Shown here: one piece after another, positions 15,926 to 23,555 of the stretch | Numbering within the stretch: position 1 is the first letter of the stretch | Layout: each line of letters starts with the position of its first letter | From: Verrucomicrobiota bacterium | Lineage (GTDB): Bacteria > Chlamydiota > Chlamydiia > Chlamydiales > Rhabdochlamydiaceae | Assembly: GCA_018239725.1 (NCBI GenBank) | Contig: JAFEGU010000387.1 | Span: 1 to 33,551, forward strand | Direction of reading: 5' to 3' | DNA length: 33,551 bases | Notes under the pieces: generated by a model | Database searches by the model: none | Seen by the model: the letters and a program-made list of their open reading frames with translations, nothing else | What the model was told of the DNA's origin: nothing | Program-made: the position numbers and the translations under genes

Positions 15926-16663
15926 ATGGATGAATCGGTCTTTAATCATCTTCTGTATCGTATCGCTAATGCCCAGATCCACACCTATCCTTACACCCAC
16001 TTCTACATTGAAAACATTTTTCCTCCCGATTTTTACGATGAAATGATCGGGAAATTTCCAGACGAGGCCCAATTTAAAAGTTTAGTCGAAATGGGCAACG
16101 CCCCTCCTGGCACATACGAAAACCGTTACGTCCTGCCTCTAAAGCCCAATGACTTAAGCCAACTGCCTTTTGATCAGCTCATGTTCTGGAGCCATTTTTC
16201 CCAAGCGTTCGCACAGGAAGTCTGGCCAAAAACCTTGCTTGGCAAATTCCACTCTGACATTCGAAACCGCTTTGGCGACCACTATTTGCATACCGCCTTC
16301 TACTCAAAGGTCGAGCTCCTCTCCGACCAATCGGAATATGCAATCGGCCCCCATACCGACCATCCCAGAAGGGTCTTAACACTGCTGTTCTACCTCCCCT
16401 CTTCCACAAAACAGGCCCATTTGGGAACATCCCTTTACCGTCCCAAGGACCCTTATTTTAGATGCGAGGGACTAAAACACCACACTCATGAAGGATTCAC
16501 TAAAGTCTTTACAGTCCCCTTTCTTCCCAACAGCGTCTTTGGGTTCATTAAATCAGACCACTCTTTCCACGGCGTCGAATCGATTGGAAAGCAAGAATGC
16601 CCTCGGCGGCTTCTTAACTACACCCTCTGCTGGGCTCCTCCAAGCTCGATCCTGTCCAGTTAA
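15926..16663 (+). CDS. 2-oxoglutarate/Fe(II) oxygenase-like protein
   Basis: 245 residues from ATG 15926, which has AAGGG eight bases upstream; an upstream ATG at 15851 gives 270 residues but has no ribosome site. The double-stranded beta-helix metal triad is visible: HTD (His143, Asp145) in AIGPHTDHPRRVLTLLFYLP and distal His215 in DHSFHGVE, with Arg227/Arg228 in RRLLNYTLCW as the 2-oxoglutarate-binding arginine. The N-terminal YPYTHFYIENIFPPDFYDEM is typical of small hydroxylases in this fold. The substrate is unknown; related bacterial proteins hydroxylate proteins or small molecules, or act in polysaccharide loci. It lies alone between the pseudouridine synthase and the DUF47-PiT pair. 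Confidence 0.8.
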   Translation: MDESVFNHLLYRIANAQIHTYPYTHFYIENIFPPDFYDEMIGKFPDEAQFKSLVEMGNAPPGTYENRYVLPLKPNDLSQLPFDQLMFWSHFSQAFAQEVWPKTLLGKFHSDIRNRFGDHYLHTAFYSKVELLSDQSEYAIGPHTDHPRRVLTLLFYLPSSTKQAHLGTSLYRPKDPYFRCEGLKHHTHEGFTKVFTVPFLPNSVFGFIKSDHSFHGVESIGKQECPRRLLNYTLCWAPPSSILSS

Positions 16664-16750
16664 TAAACCTTTCAAGCACCTTTACATAAAGGACTTCGCC
16701 GGCTAGAATGGCTGACATAAGCGCACAACTGCAGCGCTTGGGAAAAATAT

Positions 16751-17425
16751 ATGCTCAACATCGCCCGCCTATTCGGCAAATCGCCATTCGCCCCTTTACA
16801 AAGCCATATGAAAAAAGTTGCGATTTGCATGGAGAAGCTTTCGAGCGTTTTTGCAGCTCTTCCAAAGTTGGACATGGACAAAATTGAAAAGCTTGTCCAG
16901 GAGCTGTCGAAACTTGAGCATGAGGCCGACCTGACTAAAAATGATATCCGGAACCATCTTCCCAAAAGTTTGTTCCTTCCTATCGACCGGGCCCATTTCT
17001 TGGAAATCCTGTCCATTCAAGACAGCATCGCCGACAAGGCGGAAGACATTGGCATCTTGTTAACACTGCGCCCCCTTGATAAATTCAAAAATTTCCAAGA
17101 TGACATCCAAGCTCTATTTAAGAAAAATGAAGCGGTCTTTTTTGACGCTCAGCACATTATTGAAGAAATTGACGAACTTCTCGAATCCTCATTTGGCGGG
17201 ATTGAAGCAGAAAAAGTCAAAGCAATGGTCGAGCAAACTGCTTATAAAGAGCACGAGGCCGACAAAATGCAAAGGATACTTCTTAAACAACTCGTCTCTC
17301 AAGGTGACAACCTCTCCACAGCCTCCTTTTGGCAATGGATGAGGTTGGTAGAGGAAGTGGGCGCACTTTCCCATCTTTCCGAGAAGTTGGCCAACCGTAT
17401 CCGCATGGTTTTAGAACTAAAATAA
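16751..17425 (+). CDS. DUF47/PhoU-like phosphate-transport accessory protein
   Basis: 224 residues, almost entirely helical, in the PhoU-like DUF47 family (TIGR00153 type). The paired metal-binding motifs of PhoU-fold proteins appear twice as EHEAD: LSKLEHEADLTKNDI near 57 and AYKEHEADKMQ near 163, matching the two three-helix halves. In the family it accompanies PiT permeases and is thought to regulate them. A GGGA ribosome site precedes ATG 16751. The permease gene follows after 52 bases on the same strand, the same pair as in Chlamydia. Confidence 0.92.
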   Translation: MLNIARLFGKSPFAPLQSHMKKVAICMEKLSSVFAALPKLDMDKIEKLVQELSKLEHEADLTKNDIRNHLPKSLFLPIDRAHFLEILSIQDSIADKAEDIGILLTLRPLDKFKNFQDDIQALFKKNEAVFFDAQHIIEEIDELLESSFGGIEAEKVKAMVEQTAYKEHEADKMQRILLKQLVSQGDNLSTASFWQWMRLVEEVGALSHLSEKLANRIRMVLELK

Positions 17426-17477
17426 CGTTAAGCCCTTTGCGCCATCGAAGGGCAGACGATAATTTATTAGAATAGGA

Positions 17478-18905
17478 ATGGAAGTCGAAGCGATACTTAA
17501 GCTCGTTGTCTTGGCCATCGGTTTTTACATGGCCTGGAATATTGGTGCGAACGACGTTTCCAATGCAATGGGCACTTCTGTAGGGTCGGGAGCCTTGACC
17601 CTTCGACGGGCAGTTTTCCTAGCTGCCATCCTAGAATTTTCCGGAGCTTTTTTTGTAGGGGCGAACGTTTCTGAAACGGTCCAAAAAGGGCTCATCGATA
17701 CCGACATGTTTTTAATGCAGCCCAACATCCTGATCTTAGGGATGTGCGCCGCCCTATTTGGAACGGGGGTCTGGCTTCAGATCGCCTCTTATTTTGGATG
17801 GCCGGTATCAACAACCCATGCGATCGTCGGCGCCATCATCGGCTTTGGAGGCGTCATCGGCGGGGTTGAAGCAATCCAATGGGGTGAAGTCTCCTCAATT
17901 GCCGCTAGCTGGCTCGTGTCCCCTGTGGTTGCAGGCGTGATCTCTTACATCATCTTCAGCATTTTGCAGCGCAATATCCTCTTTGCGATGAACCCCACGG
18001 AAGCAACCCGAAAATTGCTCCCATTGCTCGTTTTTATTGTCTTCAGCACCTTTACGCTCAGTCTGATCTTCAATGGCCTAGAGAACCTGAACCTCAATAT
18101 TTCTTTTCCCCAAGCCGTTGGGATCTCGATCCTAGTCGGACTGATCAGCACGGGCATTACCTACTTGATCGTCCAAAGGATCCCCATTTCTGAGATTGAA
18201 ACCCGCCCCCCTTCGCGCAATTTACCTCAGAGCGTTGTCAGTTTAGAAAAAGCGATCAAGCATTTGCAGCGGGTCCATGTCGCCTCTTTCGATGAGACTC
18301 ATGAGAAAGTAGGCGTCCTGCTCGATGAAGTGAAAACCCTCTCCCGCGACCTTCGCCAGGAAACGAGCTTCTCCGAAAGGACCTCCGAGTACAAAAATGT
18401 AGAGAAGATGTTTGTCTACCTACAGATATTAAGCGCTTGCTTTGTCGCATTTGCCCATGGTGCAAACGACGTCGCCAACGCGATCGGCCCTGTTGCAGCA
18501 GTACTTGACATCATCAAAAATGGACAGATCTCCGATGTCGCCTCTATCCCGCCTTGGCTCCTGGCCTTTGGGGGACTTGGCATCGTCATCGGGTTGGCAA
18601 CGTGGGGATGGCGCGTCATCGAAACGATCGGCAAAAAAATCACCGAGCTGACCCCTACGCGCGGTTTTTGCGCAGAATTTGGAGCTGCTACGACGATCCT
18701 GATCGCCTCGAAGCTTGGAATGCCTATTTCGACAACCCATTGCCTCGTCGGCGCAGTATTAGGAGTCGGCCTTGCCCGCGGCATGCGCGCGCTCAACTTG
18801 AACATGATCCGCGATATCATCCTGTCCTGGGTGATCACCATTCCGGCAAGCGCTGCCATGAGCATTTTCACTTTCTACATCTTGCGCTGGATATTCCTAA
18901 GCTAA
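17478..18905 (+). CDS. pitA: PiT-family inorganic phosphate permease
   Basis: 475 residues with ten or more membrane helices. The inverted-repeat PiT signatures are both present: NIGANDVSNAMGTSVGSGALT near the N-terminus and AHGANDVANAIGPVAAVLDI in the second half, along with two TTHAIVGAIIGFG / TTHCLVGAVLGVG motifs. A long hydrophilic loop (about 235-300) joins the two halves. It imports phosphate by cation symport through the inner membrane. It is read together with the DUF47 gene upstream. Its end lies 20 bases from the end of convergent hemH. Confidence 0.95.
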   Translation: MEVEAILKLVVLAIGFYMAWNIGANDVSNAMGTSVGSGALTLRRAVFLAAILEFSGAFFVGANVSETVQKGLIDTDMFLMQPNILILGMCAALFGTGVWLQIASYFGWPVSTTHAIVGAIIGFGGVIGGVEAIQWGEVSSIAASWLVSPVVAGVISYIIFSILQRNILFAMNPTEATRKLLPLLVFIVFSTFTLSLIFNGLENLNLNISFPQAVGISILVGLISTGITYLIVQRIPISEIETRPPSRNLPQSVVSLEKAIKHLQRVHVASFDETHEKVGVLLDEVKTLSRDLRQETSFSERTSEYKNVEKMFVYLQILSACFVAFAHGANDVANAIGPVAAVLDIIKNGQISDVASIPPWLLAFGGLGIVIGLATWGWRVIETIGKKITELTPTRGFCAEFGAATTILIASKLGMPISTTHCLVGAVLGVGLARGMRALNLNMIRDIILSWVITIPASAAMSIFTFYILRWIFLS

Positions 18906-18925
18906 TCGCAACTTGGGTCAGCTCT

Positions 18926-19957
18926 CTAAGACCGGACCTTCGTGCAGCAAGTTTCTCGACAGCATTTGCAGCATTCGGCCTGGCCATGGCGGATCAACAT
19001 CGGATTCCTGAGGACATGGCTTGAAGAAAGAATCTCTGCGATCCCATCGATCCAATCTTCCCGAAGATTCATTGCAGGACAGCGCACCGTATTATATCCT
19101 TTTTCTTTCAAAATCGGCACATACTGCTGCTCGATCTCAAACAAAGTCTCGATATGGTCTGATGTGAAGCTTAAAGGGACAATCACAACATTCCGGATGG
19201 AGATCTTCATGGACTGGCAAAACTCCAACGTATACGGCCTTATCCACTCCTCTTTGCCAAATAAAGACTGGTAGCACAATTGATATGCTGCCTTAGGAAA
19301 TGCGGATGCGATCATCTCGAACGAACGCTCACACTCTTCTTGGTAGGGATCTCCGGAGCAGATGTACCGTTTAGGCAAACCGTGAGCCGAAAATAGAAGA
19401 AGGGTCTCCCCTTCACGCAGCTGATGATCATCCAGACACTTTCGGATCGTTGCTTCAAATGGCTTTACAAATGCCGGATGGGAAGGATAGGACTTGATCC
19501 ATCGGAATTTCCCGACTGTCTTTGCACACAGATTTTCAGAAAACCAGCGTGCGATGCTTCCTGTCGTCGTATAGCTAAATTGGGGAAAAAGCGGAAAAAC
19601 TTGGATCGAATCGCAATCGTGCAAAGCTTTCATATTGCTGAAAAATAAAGGATGGGTCATCGGTAAATAACGATGGAATGTGACGATGGGGCCATCGATT
19701 TTTTTACGCAACGCAGCAGCGATAGCCTCCGTATCATCAAAAATCGGCGATTTGCCTCCGATTGCCTGATAATCATGCGCCACTTTTTTAGCGCGCCGCT
19801 TAGCAACCCATGTAAAAAGGAGTTTGTGCAGAGCTGTTGGAAGCGATGAGCAAATGACATCCTTGTCTGTGAGAAGAGCCGTCAGGAATGGTTTGATCTC
19901 TTGGATCGAGCGGGGCCCGCCAAAATTGACAAGGACTAACCCTGTTTTTTTCTTCAT
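18926..19957 (-). CDS. hemH: Ferrochelatase with cysteine-rich C-terminal tail
   Basis: 343 residues. It inserts Fe(II) into a porphyrin, the last or near-last step of haem synthesis. It begins KTGLVLVNFGGP as expected; catalytic His lies in LFSAHGLPKRYI, and the second metal-site segment is SFTSDHIETLFEIEQQY. A GAGGTGATTGG ribosome site precedes ATG 19957. The last 15 residues hold six cysteines in CCKCC-RET-CC (329, 330, 332, 333, 337, 338). Some ferrochelatases carry a 2Fe-2S cluster on C-terminal cysteines, but the spacing here is unlike those I know. Divergent from the fliY-like gene, the same pairing as in Chlamydia (hemZ-fliY). Confidence 0.93.
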   Translation of the reverse strand: MKKKTGLVLVNFGGPRSIQEIKPFLTALLTDKDVICSSLPTALHKLLFTWVAKRRAKKVAHDYQAIGGKSPIFDDTEAIAAALRKKIDGPIVTFHRYLPMTHPLFFSNMKALHDCDSIQVFPLFPQFSYTTTGSIARWFSENLCAKTVGKFRWIKSYPSHPAFVKPFEATIRKCLDDHQLREGETLLLFSAHGLPKRYICSGDPYQEECERSFEMIASAFPKAAYQLCYQSLFGKEEWIRPYTLEFCQSMKISIRNVVIVPLSFTSDHIETLFEIEQQYVPILKEKGYNTVRCPAMNLREDWIDGIAEILSSSHVLRNPMLIRHGQAECCKCCRETCCTKVRS

Positions 19958-20041
19958 CCAATCACCTCTAAAGCAAAAATTCTGTTATTTTTGAGATGCT
20001 TTGCATTATATTGAAGTCGATCAGATCTTGTGTAGGAACAA

Positions 20042-20791
20042 ATGTTGAAATATTTTTATTTGACCATCTTATGCTTCATCGCCACCAGCTGCGGCGGCGG
20101 TTCTCAAAAGACACCCTATCGCGTAGGCGTCGATCCAACATGGTATCCGCTGCTTCTCGATGGTAAAGAGAACAACTTAACAGCTTTTTCGACTGAGCTG
20201 CTGCAGGAGATCGGCAAAAAAGAAGAGATCGCCTTTTCAAAAGTCACCGTCAGCTGGGATGTCCTTTTGGAAGGTCTGAAAAAAGGGGAGTATAATGCGA
20301 TCCTTTTTTCCAAACCTCCTTACAATTTTAACCAGCAGACCTTCGACTTTTCCGACCTCTATTTAAAAACAGGCCCAGTCCTTGTCGTCTCAACCTCATT
20401 CGATTTCAAATCCATGGACAAACTGTCAGGAAAAGAGATTGCTGTAATGCCTGATTCCACAGGAACGATCATCTTAGAAAAGTATCCAGGAATCCTGATC
20501 CGCAATTACGATTCGATCGCAAAAGCTCTCAATGATGTCAATGCTGGCGAGATCGATGGAGCGATCGTCGACGTCCTAATGGCAACTTCCTACTGCCAAG
20601 ACCTCTACCAAGGCAAACTAAGGATCGCCACCGAGCCCCTTAATGACGCGGGTCTTCGCCTCATCACACTTCACAATCGAGCCCCCGAGCTCATCGAAGC
20701 CTTCAATGAGGGCCTCGAAAAGCTTAAAGCTTCCAAGGAGTACGACAAACTCATGCAGAAATGGGGATTCTCTCCACTCGAAGCCAGTTAA
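20042..20791 (+). CDS. Amino-acid-type ABC solute-binding lipoprotein (FliY/GlnH-like)
   Basis: 249 residues with lipobox ATSC (Cys17) after a hydrophobic leader, so it is tethered in the periplasm. The two-lobe SBP_bac_3 pattern follows: YRVGVDPTWYPLLL, then LLQEIGKKEEIAF, ILFSKPPYNFNQQTFDFSDLYLKTG and the second-lobe VMPDSTGTIILEKYP, ending with a helical FNEGLEKLKASKEYDKLMQKWG. The orthologue in Chlamydia is annotated fliY (glutamine-binding-like) beside hemZ. No permease or ATPase gene is adjacent here. The ligand is uncertain; the usual arginine and aspartate ligands of amino-acid binders are not obvious. Confidence 0.86.
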   Translation: MLKYFYLTILCFIATSCGGGSQKTPYRVGVDPTWYPLLLDGKENNLTAFSTELLQEIGKKEEIAFSKVTVSWDVLLEGLKKGEYNAILFSKPPYNFNQQTFDFSDLYLKTGPVLVVSTSFDFKSMDKLSGKEIAVMPDSTGTIILEKYPGILIRNYDSIAKALNDVNAGEIDGAIVDVLMATSYCQDLYQGKLRIATEPLNDAGLRLITLHNRAPELIEAFNEGLEKLKASKEYDKLMQKWGFSPLEAS

Positions 20792-20871
20792 TTCAAATAC
20801 TTTTTTGACAGAAAATAGCAAAACCCGTTTATTGAGGTTTTGTAACCATTTCATTTGTCAATGAGGTAATA

Positions 20872-21210
20872 ATGAAAACAAAATGCACAATAGGCACCCT
20901 TCTTTTGATATGCGGGATAGCCCTCATCGGGTTTTCCATGTATGTCACGCAACAAGTCGAAGAAGGCAAAGGCAAAGTTTCCAGCGCACAGTCCAAGGTC
21001 AATAAAGGCAAAGGGCTGTTTTCCGGGAATCCCGTTTCTGAAGAAATTGGCAAAGGGATAACAAGCGGAGCTCAGAGAAAAATCGATGAAGGCCAGCAGC
21101 AGATCGAGTTTTACGAAGGCGTGGCTACCTGGACAAAGTTCGGAGGGATCGCCTGCATTATCATCGGCCTTGGCGTCTTTTTTGTCCCTACTAAAAAAGG
21201 GAAGCGATAA
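20872..21210 (+). CDS. Small two-helix membrane protein
   Basis: 112 residues. Hydrophobic helices at about 6-28 and 89-107 flank a ~60-residue hydrophilic, helical middle rich in Lys, Gly and Gln (VEEGKGKVSSAQSKVNKGKG and on to QRKIDEGQQQIEFYEG). The layout recalls the DUF3185-type small membrane proteins found in other environmental chlamydiae, but this is only a resemblance. A GAGGT site precedes ATG 20872. It stands 80 bases after the binding-protein gene and could share its transcript. Function unknown. Confidence 0.75.
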   Translation: MKTKCTIGTLLLICGIALIGFSMYVTQQVEEGKGKVSSAQSKVNKGKGLFSGNPVSEEIGKGITSGAQRKIDEGQQQIEFYEGVATWTKFGGIACIIIGLGVFFVPTKKGKR

Positions 21211-21226
21211 TCCATAGATTTTATTG

Positions 21227-21250
21227 AACATCATTTTAATTGATGTTATT
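21227..21250 (+). terminator. Weak AT-rich terminator after the two-helix gene
   Basis: AACATCA / TGATGTT seven-base stem with a TTTTAAT loop, followed by ATTTT. It is weak in GC, but it is placed right after a stop codon and just before the beta-barrel gene. Confidence 0.5.
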
Positions 21251-21270
21251 TTAGAACACATTCTGATTTT

Positions 21271-22266
21271 AGGTTCTACAAGCGTGTATTAAACTTAGGA
21301 ATTGTTTGGCTTTTCTTACCTAGCCTAGTCATAGCTACCGCCCCTTCAGAACAAAAACAGGAGGAGCATTGGTCTGCAAATATTCAATTCCTCTATTGGA
21401 AAGCTTCTGAACCAGGGTTAGACTACGCAGTACAAGTCTCAAGCAATGCACAATTTCAACCTAAAGCCATGCACTGGAATCGTCCATCTTTTGAATGGGC
21501 TCCCGGTTTTCGTTTAGGATTTAGCGACCTTCAAATAAAAAAACCATGGTCTTTAGCATTAATTTGGACCCACTATAACTCTGAGAGCAAAGGGCACAGT
21601 TCCGGCGGCAGCGAACATCGTTTCCTCGAGCAACTATGGGTTCCATCCCCTTTTGGAGTCGATGCCCTACGGGCCAGCGGCAATTGGAAGCTGCATTATA
21701 ATACATTAGACTGTCTGTTGCTGCATCCTTACAAAATGAGCCAACATTCCCTTTTTACCCCTGGTTTCGGATTAAGAGGTCTTTTCATCAATCAACATTT
21801 CACTGCAAAGTATGCCGGGGGGGATTTTAGCAGTCAAAAGCCAATAAGGCTCAAAGCAGAAAATGATTATAATGCCCTTGGCATCCATCTCGATCTTGGC
21901 TTGCAATTTGATTGGAATAAGCATTGGGGGCTCTTTGCCAAAGGAACCGGTACGCTGCTTTATGGACAGTTTGATGTTCCAGAAAAGGTCAGCGGAGAAA
22001 ATGTCCTGATCCAAGTTTCTTCAAAGCATTTGTTCAAGGAACATAGAAGTTTCTGGGAAGTGACAAACGACCTTGGAGCCGCAATTGGCATTCATTACAA
22101 AACAGTTCAGAAAAAATGCACTGTTGATCTGTCTTTTGCCTATGAAATTATAAAGACCTTTAATCAGAACCAGTTGAGAAGATACCGAGATCAGAATCCA
22201 GAAAACCCCCAAAACACAGATTTAGGTCTTGAGGGGATCACTTTAGCATTAGATATTAAATGGTGA
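21271..22266 (+). pseudogene. MOMP-like/Legionella-OMP-type outer-membrane beta-barrel, start codon apparently lost
   Basis: The frame is open from just after a TGA at 21241 to the TGA at 22264. From 21271 it reads (R)FYKRVLNLGIVWLFLPSLVIA-TAPSEQ, a complete signal peptide. The mature opening, HWSANIQFLYWKASEPGLDYAV, is characteristic of the Legionella major OMP-like barrels common in environmental chlamydiae. Amphipathic strands continue to a terminal ALDIKW. The codon where ATG is expected is AGG (21271-21273), and there is no in-frame ATG, GTG or TTG before the ATG at 21469, which would remove the signal and first strand. So the gene is either recently inactivated or starts on an unusual codon. 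The rest of the frame is undamaged for 332 codons. The hydrolase gene follows 4 bases later. Confidence 0.72.
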
Positions 22267-22270
22267 ACTA

Positions 22271-23434
22271 ATGGCTAAAATGTATTTTTCATGCCGCATT
22301 TTTTTTCATAGCTTCATCACTGCCTTTATTTTTTTTTTGACGCCCCTATACGCAGACTTTTCGCCAGATACAGTCGCTCAGCTCAACGCAGTATTTGAAG
22401 CAGCAAGCGCAGAGGTAGGCGGCATCATTGCAGGGATATGGGTTGGGGACCAGTCAACTTGGGTAAGGACAAAAGGGCCTGCAAATATCCCTGCTAACCG
22501 ACCTCTTCTTTTTGGAGACAAACTACGGATTGGAAGTGTAAGCAAAACGTTTACAACAACTGTCCTTTTGCAATTAGTCGAGGAGGGGTTGATCGGTTTA
22601 GATGAATCAATCGAACGTTTTAATTTAGGGGTCCCAAATTCCAATAATATTACAATTAGAATGCTTTGCAATCACACAAGTGGTCTGTATAACTATACGG
22701 AAGATCCGGGCTTAAATCAGATCGTTGTCACAACCCCCTGGAAAGAATGGACTCAAGAAGAACTGATTCAAATTGCGACCTCGCACCCCCCTCTATTTCC
22801 TCCGGGTACCCAAGTCAAATACAACAACACGAACTTCATTTTGCAGGGAATGATTATTGAACAGCTGATGGGAATTCCTGTAGACCGAGCCATAGAATCG
22901 CGTGTGATCTTACCATTGCGCTTAGAGAACACCTCACTCCCTAGAAGCTCTTATTTGTATGGCGAATTTTCTAGAGGATATTTTTTTGCTCCTCCTGATA
23001 TTTTCGATTTTACCGTCCTTAGCCCCTCAGGCACACTTGGAGCGGGTGGACTTGTTTCTAATTTACGCGACCTTAAAACATGGGCTAAAGCGTTGGCTTT
23101 AGGGTCTCTTCTTTCCCCTTCAATGCAACAACAGCGCCTGGTTAGAGTAGCGCCCCCAGCTGCTCCAGGGCCTTTCCAAGGACCTTTTCTTAGGTTCGGA
23201 TTAGGAATCGAAATGCTTGGAGATTTTTTATTAGATAATAACAACGTATTTTTAGGCCATGAAGGAGATATAATTTGCTATAATATTTCGATGAATTATC
23301 TCATCTCTCAAGATGCAACTTTTGTCGTGATGGTCAATAAAAATCCTACAGACCAGTTCCCAAGCGATAACGCTACACAGCTATTTATGGCCCTTGCAAA
23401 AGTCTTATTTCCAGCTAATTGCCCTTGGCCATGA
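22271..23434 (+). CDS. Secreted serine hydrolase, beta-lactamase/DD-peptidase (class C) family
   Basis: 387 residues with a signal peptide (FFHSFITAFIFFLTPLYA-DF). Class-C beta-lactamase/DD-peptidase motifs are in order: SxxK as S89VSK92 in IGSVSKTFT, YxN as Y184NN186 in VKYNNTNFI, and HEG (330-332) in place of KTG. This HxG variant is common in the D-aminopeptidase/esterase branch, so resistance to beta-lactams should not be assumed; peptidoglycan stem-peptide hydrolysis in the periplasm is more likely. It starts 4 bases after the beta-barrel stop and is probably on the same transcript. Both genes are more AT-rich than the neighbouring core genes. Confidence 0.88.
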   Translation: MAKMYFSCRIFFHSFITAFIFFLTPLYADFSPDTVAQLNAVFEAASAEVGGIIAGIWVGDQSTWVRTKGPANIPANRPLLFGDKLRIGSVSKTFTTTVLLQLVEEGLIGLDESIERFNLGVPNSNNITIRMLCNHTSGLYNYTEDPGLNQIVVTTPWKEWTQEELIQIATSHPPLFPPGTQVKYNNTNFILQGMIIEQLMGIPVDRAIESRVILPLRLENTSLPRSSYLYGEFSRGYFFAPPDIFDFTVLSPSGTLGAGGLVSNLRDLKTWAKALALGSLLSPSMQQQRLVRVAPPAAPGPFQGPFLRFGLGIEMLGDFLLDNNNVFLGHEGDIICYNISMNYLISQDATFVVMVNKNPTDQFPSDNATQLFMALAKVLFPANCPWP

Positions 23435-23524
23435 AATAAATACCTCCACCCTCCCTTAGACGAGTAGCGAGGTAGATATGATACAAGATTTGCAACGACC
23501 CGCAGATCTTTAGACCTGGAGAGG

Positions 23525-23555
23525 GCCGCAGAACTCTGAAATCAGAGGATGCGGC
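23525..23555. terminator. Hairpin at the glgP stop, possible terminator without T-run
   Basis: Two stacked stems: GCCGCA / TGCGGC outside, CTCTG / CAGAG inside around an AAAT loop. It straddles the glgP stop codon (23542). No run of T follows on the minus strand, so intrinsic termination is doubtful. Confidence 0.4.

Noticed and set aside
22271-23434. Beta-lactam resistance gene
   Set aside because: The SxxK and YxN motifs fit the family, but HEG replaces KTG and the branch includes many peptidases and esterases; resistance cannot be claimed.
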